Source of the DNA: Deltaproteobacteria bacterium
Lineage (GTDB): Bacteria > Desulfobacterota > Desulfarculia > Adiutricales > JAGVGV01
DNA: 6,577 nucleotides
Assembly (NCBI GenBank): GCA_020056895.1
Contig: JAGVGV010000032.1
Location: forward strand, 1 to 6,577
Direction: 5' to 3'
Shown here: positions 1 through 5,732 of the stretch, piece after piece
Layout: every line of letters starts with the position of its first letter
Numbering within the stretch: the first letter of the stretch is position 1
Notes under the pieces: generated by a model
What the model saw: only the letters and a program-made list of their open reading frames with translations
Databases searched by the model: none
What the model was told of the DNA's origin: nothing
Position numbers and translations under genes: made by a program

Positions 1-2702
1 ACCACGAAAACCACCTCAAATTCAAGCCCCTTGGCCGCGTGCATGGACAACAGGGCGATTTTGTCGGCGGCCGGGTCCAGTCCGTCGGTTTCCCGGATGG
101 GTTCTTCGCCGGCTCGCTGGAAGGGGAGTCCGGCTCGGGTCAGGGCTTCCACCAGGGGGCCGGCCAGGGCGTGCAGGCGGTACAAAATGGCGATATCCCC
201 CAGGCCCAGATCCGTTCCTTCTCCCGAGGCCACCCGGCCCGAATCCAGAGAGAAATGGCCGGTCCCGCCCAACAGTTTTTCAATCTGAAGGACCACGTAT
301 TCGGCTTCGGCCGCCGGCGAAGCCAGTTCCGCCAGGGTCACCCGGGCCGGCCCTTTCCGATGCGCTTTCAAGGGGCTCCGGTCCGGCCCCCGGTTGTTCC
401 GGATCACTTGGCCCGAAGCCTTTAAAATAGCTTCGGAACTCCGGTAATTGTCATTGAGCCGTACGCGGGCGGCCAAAGGGAAATCCTTGGCGAACCGCTG
501 GAAAAAGCCGGCGTTGGCCCCGCGAAACCCGTAAATGGCCTGGTCCGGATCGCCAATCACGAACAGGTTGGGGCTTTCGGGGTTGAGCAACCGTTCCAGC
601 AATTGGTACTGGGCATCGTTGATGTCCTGGTACTCATCCACCAGCACGCACGAAAACCGGTCCCGCCATTTTTGGGCCAGATCCGGGTCCGTATCCAGGG
701 CGCGGACCGGTTCCACCACCAGGTCGTCGAAATCCATGGCGCCAAAAGCTCGGCGGGCCGCTTCATAACGGTTGAACGGGCCCGCCAGGTCCGGATCCTC
801 TATTTGATCGGGTTCCAAAATTTTCTGCTTGGCCAGGGAGATTTTTTGAACCAGGTCCTGAGCCGAAAAGGGGGAATCCTTGGCCGCCCGGCGGGCCAAT
901 TCCAGGCGTTGATCCTCATCCAGCACCCGGGGCGGGCCGCCGTTCATGTCCGCCAGCACGGCCAAGCCCAGCCCGTGGAAGGTGGTCACCATCACCTTCT
1001 TCAGGTCGCCTCGGAAGGGCAGACTGCCGGCCAGCCGCGAAGCCATTTCGGCCGCCGCCCGACGGGTGAAGGTGACGGCCAGAATGTTTTCGGCCCGGGC
1101 CCATCCTTCCCGGACCAGCCAGGCCGCCCGTCGGGTGAGGACCGTGGTTTTGCCCGTGCCCGGACCGGCCACCACCTGAGCCGGTCCCGGCCCCAGGGTA
1201 ACGGCCCGGCGTTGGGCCGGGTTGAGATCGTCCAGCAGGGGGTCGCTGTGGTGAAGCAGGGAAAAGGGGCCGGATTCGGGTTCCGGAACCACGGTGTCAT
1301 GGGGCTCCGGATCGAGGTCCAAAATGGTTTCCACGGGTGCGGGGGAGGGCGGGGCGGCTCGTTTTTTTCGGGCTTTTCGAAGGACGGGCGCGGCGGCTGC
1401 TTCGATGGCGAAAAGGCTTTCCTGGCCGCGTCCCTGTTCAATCTCGCCGGGGCCGAACACGCGGATCACTCCGTACTCCCCATCGTACCCCGCGTCCGCC
1501 CAAATCCGGCCGGACCGCATCCGGTCCACGGCCTGGGCCAAAAGGCCGCCTCCAGCCTGGGCGATATCCGAAAGCGGAGCCTCCCTCAGGATGAACAGCT
1601 CGGGCCCCAGGGCCTTGAGCAGCCCGTAATACGCGTCCGTAACCTTCCGACTGGCCCCGCCCACGCCGATGATTTCCGATAACACTTCCACCAGGGGGAT
1701 TAACCGGTAGTAGGGCCGGGCCGATGAGGGTTGATGCCCTTCGGGCCGGTCGGCCAACTGATGCACCCGGCTGGACACCCCCACCGTGGCCGGCCGGCCG
1801 CAGACCGGGCAAAGTCCGCGATGCTCCACGGTTTCTTCCGGAGTCATCCGGCGGTCGCATTTGCGGTGGCCGTCCAGGTGGTACTTGCCTTCCTCCGGAA
1901 AAAATTCCAGGGTGCCGCCGAATTCCTTGCGGCCGGTCAAGGCCTCGATCATCCCGTCGTAGGAGGGCTCGCCATGAAACAGGTTCGCTTCGCGGCCCAG
2001 CTTTTCCGGGCTGTGGGCGTCCGAATTGGACACCAGAACAAACCGGTCCAGGGCCGAGAGCCGCCAGTTCATTGGCGGATCGGACGACAGGCCGGTTTCA
2101 AGGGCGTGAATATGGGGCGTGAGGTCCTCGAAACATTCCTCCACCCGGTCGAACCCGCTGTTCGATCCCAAAAGGGAAAACCAGGGTGTCCAGACATGGG
2201 CCGGGATGAAGAAAATGCGGGGGTCCACGTCCAGCGACAGGGCCAGTAAGTCCTTGGCGGAAAGGCCCAGAATGGGGCGGCCGTCGGACCGGATGTTGCC
2301 CAGGACGTCCAGCCTTCGGGACAGTTTTTGAGCCGTTTCCAGGTTTGGAAGAAGGATCAGGCTGTGGACCTTGCGGACTCGGCCGCCTTGTTTGTAGATA
2401 CTGGAAATTTCCGTGGACAGGATGAACCGGACCCCGCCGCCTCCGGGCAGATGGTACTCGGGTTTGAGGCGGTACAATCCGCTTTCGGCTTCCTCCAGCC
2501 GGTCCATGGCTTCGGCCAGCCAGCCGGGATGGGTGATGTCGCCGGAACCGACAACGGTCAGGCCTTTGCGGCCGGCCCAGGCATCCAATTGAGGAAAATC
2601 CAGGCTTCTGGACGTGGCCCTTGAAAAACGGGAATGGATATGAAGGTCCGCGACGAACAAACAGCACCTCGGGAAGGACGGAGCGTCCGGGATCGGGGCC
2701 AC
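1..2702 (-). CDS. Endonuclease Q-type PHP nuclease fused to UvrD/Rep helicase (3' end missing)
   Basis: This reads as a DNA-repair enzyme joining an EndoQ nuclease, a family that nicks 5' of deaminated bases and abasic sites, to a superfamily 1 DNA helicase. The frame is open for 900 codons and leaves the window at the left edge. PHP-type metal ligands are visible at D19, H21 and H23 (DLHIHS), D55 and H58 (GSGDITHP), E98, H113, H169 in an EndoQ-like PAHVWTPWF segment, and D228 and H230 (NSDAHSPEKLG). A zinc-ribbon-like set follows: H279, C282, C298, C301. Residues 432-486 form a basic, then Pro/acidic, linker. Helicase motifs follow: Q-motif LNPAQRRAV (493), Walker A AGPGTGKTT (512-520), Ia (541), Walker B DEYQD (689-693), III (GDPDQAIYGFRGA, 717), IV (NYRSS, 752), V (MHAAKGLEF, 887). 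Motif VI lies beyond the edge. The GTG start follows GGAGG with 9 nt spacing. A TTG at 2660 (residue 15), with GAGG 6 nt upstream, would also fit the family's usual N-terminus. The family calls are strong; the fused enzyme's activity is inferred. Confidence 0.93.
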   Translation of the reverse strand, partial: MAPIPDAPSFPRCCLFVADLHIHSRFSRATSRSLDFPQLDAWAGRKGLTVVGSGDITHPGWLAEAMDRLEEAESGLYRLKPEYHLPGGGGVRFILSTEISSIYKQGGRVRKVHSLILLPNLETAQKLSRRLDVLGNIRSDGRPILGLSAKDLLALSLDVDPRIFFIPAHVWTPWFSLLGSNSGFDRVEECFEDLTPHIHALETGLSSDPPMNWRLSALDRFVLVSNSDAHSPEKLGREANLFHGEPSYDGMIEALTGRKEFGGTLEFFPEEGKYHLDGHRKCDRRMTPEETVEHRGLCPVCGRPATVGVSSRVHQLADRPEGHQPSSARPYYRLIPLVEVLSEIIGVGGASRKVTDAYYGLLKALGPELFILREAPLSDIAQAGGGLLAQAVDRMRSGRIWADAGYDGEYGVIRVFGPGEIEQGRGQESLFAIEAAAAPVLRKARKKRAAPPSPAPVETILDLDPEPHDTVVPEPESGPFSLLHHSDPLLDDLNPAQRRAVTLGPGPAQVVAGPGTGKTTVLTRRAAWLVREGWARAENILAVTFTRRAAAEMASRLAGSLPFRGDLKKVMVTTFHGLGLAVLADMNGGPPRVLDEDQRLELARRAAKDSPFSAQDLVQKISLAKQKILEPDQIEDPDLAGPFNRYEAARRAFGAMDFDDLVVEPVRALDTDPDLAQKWRDRFSCVLVDEYQDINDAQYQLLERLLNPESPNLFVIGDPDQAIYGFRGANAGFFQRFAKDFPLAARVRLNDNYRSSEAILKASGQVIRNNRGPDRSPLKAHRKGPARVTLAELASPAAEAEYVVLQIEKLLGGTGHFSLDSGRVASGEGTDLGLGDIAILYRLHALAGPLVEALTRAGLPFQRAGEEPIRETDGLDPAADKIALLSMHAAKGLEFEVVFV

Positions 2703-2711
2703 TATACAGGG

Positions 2712-2716
2712 CCTCC
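2712..2716 (-). promoter_or_regulatory. Ribosome binding site for the EndoQ-helicase GTG start
   Basis: On the minus strand GGAGG lies 9 nt before the GTG at 2702-2700. It supports that rare start codon over the later in-frame TTG at 2660-2658, which has only a GAGG. The choice changes the protein by 14 residues and does not affect the PHP motifs. Confidence 0.55.
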
Positions 2717-2764
2717 GGACAAATGAAAATGGGTTTTGTTGGGCGCTCGTGAATGGAAGAGTGG

Positions 2765-2794
2765 TTGACCGGAGAGACCGGAACCGGTTATTCT
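2765..2794 (+). promoter_or_regulatory. Sigma-70-like promoter for the GspG-like lipoprotein gene
   Basis: A -35 candidate TTGACC (2765-2770, 5 of 6 to consensus) is followed after 18 nt by TATTCT (2789-2794, 4 of 6). Transcription would begin near 2801, leaving a leader of about 50 nt before the ATG at 2850. An imperfect dyad (arms 2775-2785 and 2795-2805, one mismatch in 11) brackets the -10 element and could be an operator or a leader hairpin. This rests on sequence matching only. Confidence 0.4.
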
Positions 2795-2849
2795 GGTCCC
2801 GGTCTTTAAAGCTCCATGACCAGGGGTTACAGGGCGAAAGGGGCGAAGG

Positions 2850-3293
2850 ATGCCGAAAAAGAAGCTCCGTTGGACCATTTGGATCTGGGCCTTGGCCTGG
2901 CTGATGGTTTCCTGCGCCGGGGCCGCGGGTAAAGACCCCGAATCCATTCCACAGCCCTCTCCGGCCTGGGGAAAATTGGAGCAGGACAAAAAAGCGCTGA
3001 AAGAGGCCATCGAGGCTTTTTACACCAAGAACTACCGGGCGCCGGCCAACATGAAGGAATTGATGGGCGCCGGGGACCCCATGCCGGACCCCTGGGGGAC
3101 GCCGTACCGATACCGGTTGTTCAACGAAATGGAAGCGGGCCAAAAGGGTTTTGAACACGAATTCATTTCGGCGGGCGAGGATGGGACGTTCGGCACGGCC
3201 GACGATATCCGTTTTCCGGAACCCGACCCCAATTATCGGCCCAGCCCCATAATGAAGCGGATTACGGACGAGGAACCGCCGCCGGCCAAATAG
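2850..3293 (+). CDS. Predicted lipoprotein with GspG-like (T2SSG C-terminal) domain
   Basis: This 147-residue protein begins with a positively charged N-terminus (MPKKKLR), a hydrophobic Trp-rich stretch and a possible lipobox, MVSC, with C22 as the lipidated residue. It should therefore be exported and anchored in the envelope. Residues 43-120 resemble the globular C-terminal domain of type II secretion major pseudopilins (GspG): an amphipathic helix (LEQDKKALKEAIEAFYTKN), then DPWGTPYRY (80-88), then SAGEDGTFGTADDI (107-120). In GspG the last of these regions forms the calcium-binding loop. The N-terminal prepilin signature (GFTLIE-type helix) is absent, so it is unlikely to be assembled as an ordinary pseudopilin. 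AAAGGGG at 2837-2843 gives a ribosome binding site 6 nt before the ATG. It is divergent from the EndoQ-helicase gene, and no secretion-system gene is visible nearby. The domain resemblance is fairly clear; the function is unknown. Confidence 0.8.
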   Translation: MPKKKLRWTIWIWALAWLMVSCAGAAGKDPESIPQPSPAWGKLEQDKKALKEAIEAFYTKNYRAPANMKELMGAGDPMPDPWGTPYRYRLFNEMEAGQKGFEHEFISAGEDGTFGTADDIRFPEPDPNYRPSPIMKRITDEEPPPAK

Positions 3294-3303
3294 TGGGCGG
3301 CGG
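3276..3303 (+). terminator. GC-rich stem-loop at the end of the GspG-like gene, possible terminator
   Basis: Perfect 8-bp arms (CCGCCGCC at 3276-3283 and GGCGGCGG at 3296-3303) enclose a 12-nt loop that contains the stop codon. Only a short T-poor stretch (GACGTTT) follows, so it is a weak candidate for a factor-independent terminator. It may instead stabilise the 3' end of the mRNA, or be incidental to the Pro-Ala codons of the C-terminus. Confidence 0.3.
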
Positions 3304-3444
3304 GACGTTTCGATCTTCCCAAGTCGCCGGACGGGGATCGGCGCGGTGGAAACGTGAAAAAGCTCCAATCGACTAAACTGATTCGACGAATGCGGTTATG
3401 GATTTGTTGATATCCCAAATATCTGACACAGCGAGGTGCAACCA

Positions 3445-4107
3445 ATGAAACACAGAGCTCATGGCAGCCAAATACTCGGTATCCTGTGGGGCATAACGAT
3501 TCTTCTCACCACCGGATGCTTATCTCATCATCACGACTATACGCTCCCGCTAAAGCAACCACCGATGGAAAATTCCATTGTAATCAACAAATCGAAAGAT
3601 CAGGTTTGGAAAGGGATCATCCCCGTACTGGGTGGATCGTTTTATGTCATCAACAATGTGGATAAGGATTCAGGTTTGATAAACGTCAGCTTCAGCGCCG
3701 ATCCCGGCAAGTATATCGATTGCGGTAAGGTTCACTATGACATCACAAATGCTCGGGGAAGAAGGGATTATGATTTTCCGGGCTCAATCAGCGAAACCCG
3801 TTATGAAGACTACCATCCATCCGTTGGAATTTTAAATGTGTATAGGAAAATGCAATTGGAGGGGCGGGTGAATTTCATTGTTCAGGAACTATCCGCTCAA
3901 AGCACGCGAATAACAGCAAACGTAAAATATGTTCTTACGAAATCATTTCAAGGGGTGGATATGGCGGGTCGACAATCGAGTACGAGCGACTCCATTTCTT
4001 TCGCCTACAATCAAAGGGAACAATTCCCTGGTGGAGCACCAACCACCTGCCAGAGCAACGGGGTGTTTGAAAAGGATCTTCTCGATCTAATCCGGCGGGC
4101 ATTCTGA
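3445..4107 (+). CDS. Tandem paralogous lipoprotein, copy 1 (unknown family)
   Basis: This is a 220-residue protein with a lipoprotein signal peptide: charged MKHRAH, hydrophobic core, then LLTTGC with C25 as the predicted lipidated residue. Position +2 is Leu, not Asp, which by the enteric rule favours the outer membrane. The mature part has a strongly conserved core shared with the next gene: residues 43-60 (NSIVINKSKDQVWKGIIP), FYVINNVDK near 66-74, SGLINVSF, and ADPGKYIDCG ending at 94. Two further cysteines, C93 and C202, are kept in both copies and could form a disulfide. The pattern of a Trp-containing helix, then a strand and 'DK-SGLI-V-F', recalls BamC-like or other helix-grip lipoprotein domains, but I do not recognise the family with certainty. 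The ATG at 3445 is preferred because GAGGTG (3433-3438) sits 6 nt before it; an in-frame GTG at 3436 overlaps that site. GC in sampled lines is 43-47%, far below the flanking genes. Confidence 0.88.
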   Translation: MKHRAHGSQILGILWGITILLTTGCLSHHHDYTLPLKQPPMENSIVINKSKDQVWKGIIPVLGGSFYVINNVDKDSGLINVSFSADPGKYIDCGKVHYDITNARGRRDYDFPGSISETRYEDYHPSVGILNVYRKMQLEGRVNFIVQELSAQSTRITANVKYVLTKSFQGVDMAGRQSSTSDSISFAYNQREQFPGGAPTTCQSNGVFEKDLLDLIRRAF

Positions 4108-4329
4108 AATGATTCCGAGGGGATGGTGAGAGGCGTCCGTCCGTTCCCAAGATATTCCGGGTTTTTTCGAGACCCCAACATTGCACCCGGCGGATCGGCG
4201 GGAGGGGAGGGCGGCCTTTCGCGCAAAGGGCCGGTGATGACACTCATACCAACTATTTGCTGGATGGATCGGCGAATGTGGTTTTTCGATTGGGAAACAC
4301 GAGAATCAATCCATCGTGAGGTGCAACCG
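4108..4329 (+). other. Intergenic region between the two paralogous lipoproteins
   Basis: The first part (about 4123-4240) is GC-rich like the flanking genome and contains a short bulged hairpin (GGCCTTT at 4213-4219 with AAAGGGCC at 4225-4232) without a T tract. The part after 4266 resembles the region upstream of copy 1. I see no separate gene and no convincing terminator or promoter. The reading frame of copy 2 stays open back to 4123, but the lipoprotein signal lies at the 4330 start, so the extension is not coding. Confidence 0.5.
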
Positions 4330-4992
4330 ATGAAATTCAGGTCACATGGCGGCATGTTGTTGACCTTCCTGATGATGGCCGCCCTTTTATTAGCTTCGGG
4401 CTGCGTTTCGTACCATGATTCCTACATCCCGCCCCCCGTGCGTGTGCCGAGCGATAATTCGATTGTCATCAACAAATCCAAGGATCAAGTTTGGAAGGGA
4501 ATTATTCCCGCCTTGGGTGGTTCCTTTTATGTCATCAACAATGTGGACAAGGAATCCGGGTTGATCAACGTCAGCTTTAACGCGGATCCCGGAAAATACA
4601 TTGATTGCGGTCAAATCCACTACGACATCACCAATCCCCAAGGACGAAGGGATTATGACTTCCCCGGGGCTATCAAGGATACCCAATATGAATACATCGT
4701 TCCCCGATTGGGATTGATCCGTTTTAGCCGAAAAATGCAACTGGAGGGAAGGATCAACTTCATCGTCCAGGAATTGGGTCCGCAAAGCACGCGCGTTACG
4801 GCCAACGTCAAATACGTGATAACAAGAGGCTTGACCGCCGTGGATGTGTATGGCCGGCAGGAAAGTGTTTCCGAAGCCATCTCGTTTGGTACGAACCAAA
4901 GGGAAAAGTTTTCGGGACAATCCCCAACCATCTGCCAAAGCTCGGGGGCGTTTGAACGGGACCTTTTGGAGCTGATTCGAAAAGCTTTTTAG
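4330..4992 (+). CDS. Tandem paralogous lipoprotein, copy 2 (unknown family)
   Basis: This 220-residue paralogue of the preceding gene has the same length and the same cysteine positions. Its signal peptide (MKFRSH, hydrophobic core, LLASGC, C25) is a better lipobox than that of copy 1. By hand alignment about 135 of 196 mature residues match copy 1 (69%). The blocks at 43-60, 62-74, 76-83 and 85-94 are identical, and the most variable parts are the first 18 mature residues and residues 111-130. C93 and C202 are kept. The start at 4330 is chosen because TGAGGTG (4317-4323) lies 6 nt upstream, as in copy 1. An upstream ATG at 4123 in the same frame would place the signal sequence inside the protein. 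Sampled GC is about 45-48%, slightly above copy 1 and below the flanking genes. An envelope role is likely; the molecular function is unknown. Confidence 0.88.
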   Translation: MKFRSHGGMLLTFLMMAALLLASGCVSYHDSYIPPPVRVPSDNSIVINKSKDQVWKGIIPALGGSFYVINNVDKESGLINVSFNADPGKYIDCGQIHYDITNPQGRRDYDFPGAIKDTQYEYIVPRLGLIRFSRKMQLEGRINFIVQELGPQSTRVTANVKYVITRGLTAVDVYGRQESVSEAISFGTNQREKFSGQSPTICQSSGAFERDLLELIRKAF

Positions 4993-4999
4993 AGCCCAT

Positions 5000-5030
5000 C
5001 CCCAAGTCACCGGCCGGTTTTTTGGGGTTT
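5000..5030. terminator. Possible bidirectional terminator between convergent genes
   Basis: The 14-bp gap between the converging stop codons is bounded by an inverted repeat, CCCCAA (5000-5005) with TTGGGG (5022-5027). Inside it is the palindrome ACCGGCCGGT (5009-5018) followed by TTTTT. On the plus strand TTTCTTC follows the right arm. The right half overlaps the last codons of the DUF1566 gene. The hairpin is interrupted, so this is a weak call supported mainly by its position between convergent genes. Confidence 0.35.
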
Positions 5031-5732
5031 CTTCGTCGATCCCGGCCGGCCGGGAACCGGTGATCCGGCGGAGGGTTTTTCCTCCGTCCCGGCGGTCGGA
5101 GGGAGCGGCAGGGGTTCCTCCGGACTCATGGTCCGGACGGTCAGGGTTCGAAATCCGGACCGCTGATTTTTCTTTTCTTCCAGCACGTACCCTTTGCCGA
5201 AATGGAAGGCCAAGGCCAGAGCGCCTTTGCTTTCGCTCGTCCATACCCAATCGCAGGTCAGGTGAAAAGCCTTGGGCGTCCGGACCATCCGGCCGCAGTC
5301 GCTTTCCACGGTTTCACGGGTTTGGGCCCACTGGAACAGTCCGGCCAGCTCCCGGATCGCGGGCAGCCGCCAGTCCTTGAATTTTCCAAGGATTTCAGGC
5401 GGACCCAAGGCGGAATATTCGCGGGCGGCGTTCCAGTCCAGGTCCCCCTGGTTGTCGTTTTGGGCCCACATCAACCGTTCCTGAAGGTCCACCACCGTTC
5501 CATCCCCCACCACCCGGTACCGTTCATCGCTCCCATCGTCCACCAGAGCCGGTTCCCCTTTGGTTCCGGCGGCCGGCGGCGGTGGCTGTTGGTTTTTTTG
5601 AACGGACTTGGCAAGGCCTTGGGCGTTCACCGCACCCGGAATCGAAACCAGCGCCAGCCCCAGGATCAGAACCAAAAGCCCGCCCCACCGGGGCATCCAG
5701 CCGGCCCCGGACCAAAGGGAGGCGTGGCTCAT
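5007..5732 (-). CDS. Secreted DUF1566 (Lcl C-terminal-like) domain protein
   Basis: This is a 241-residue exported protein. Residues 13-37 form a hydrophobic signal peptide ending in VNA, with likely cleavage before Q38. A Gln/Pro-rich linker follows, then a DUF1566-type domain at about 72-200. Its hallmarks are visible: a 'DGTVVDLQERLMWAQND' opening (77-93), W100 with 'NAAREYS', 'DWRLPAIREL' (120-129), 'VWTSES' (163-168) and a closing 'SGFRTLTVR' (192-200). C146 and C160 could form a disulfide. The tail (203-241) is Pro-rich and ends in basic residues (KKPQKTGR). The ATG overlaps the TGA of the upstream TAXI receptor gene (ATGA, 4 bp) and has no strong ribosome binding site, so translation is probably coupled to that gene. 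A second Met at residue 13 could serve as a start but also lacks a binding site. DUF1566 proteins are commonly envelope or surface proteins of unknown biochemistry. A role alongside the receptor is inferred from coupling only. Confidence 0.85.
   Translation of the reverse strand: MSHASLWSGAGWMPRWGGLLVLILGLALVSIPGAVNAQGLAKSVQKNQQPPPPAAGTKGEPALVDDGSDERYRVVGDGTVVDLQERLMWAQNDNQGDLDWNAAREYSALGPPEILGKFKDWRLPAIRELAGLFQWAQTRETVESDCGRMVRTPKAFHLTCDWVWTSESKGALALAFHFGKGYVLEEKKNQRSGFRTLTVRTMSPEEPLPLPPTAGTEEKPSAGSPVPGRPGSTKKPQKTGR

Larger units (their letters stand above)
3380..4992 (+). repeat. Tandem duplication: lipoprotein gene plus about 68 bp of upstream DNA
   Basis: Copy 1 is 3380-4107 and copy 2 is 4266-4992. 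The coding parts align without gaps from the lipid cysteine to the stop. The homology continues upstream of each ATG: both copies carry a CGAATG-GGTT block about 60 nt upstream and an almost identical GAGGTGCAACCRATGAAA start region. The DNA after the two stop codons is not alike. The 158 bp between the copies (4108-4265) matches neither copy. This is an old duplication, since synonymous sites have diverged widely. Confidence 0.75.

Noticed and set aside
603..1682. Long plus-strand open frame of 359 codons opposite the helicase
   Set aside because: It is the antisense shadow of the EndoQ-helicase gene. The minus frame carries every helicase and PHP motif in order, while this frame has a low-complexity Gly/Arg/Gln composition caused by high GC.
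2098..2667. Minus-strand 189-codon frame overlapping the EndoQ region
   Set aside because: It is a different frame from the PHP motif-bearing one and is rich in Arg/Pro/Gly with no recognisable domain. The true frame covers the same DNA.
4212..4234. Hairpin GGCCTTT / AAAGGGCC as a terminator after lipoprotein copy 1
   Set aside because: The stem contains a bulge, has only about 5-6 nt of loop and is followed by CGGTGATGA rather than a T tract.
4123..4329. N-terminal extension of lipoprotein copy 2 from the ATG at 4123
   Set aside because: The lipoprotein signal peptide begins at 4330 with a ribosome binding site matching copy 1. The extension would bury the signal, and it has no counterpart in copy 1.
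5041..5054. 14-bp perfect palindrome CCCGGCCGGCCGGG as a binding site
   Set aside because: It lies inside the Pro/Gly/Arg codons of the DUF1566 C-terminal tail. GGCCGG strings are frequent across this GC-rich window, so chance explains it.
4390..5250. Minus-strand 286-codon frame across lipoprotein copy 2 and the end of the DUF1566 gene
   Set aside because: It is antisense to a clear lipoprotein gene with its own ribosome binding site and paralogue. The frame also spans a convergent gene boundary.
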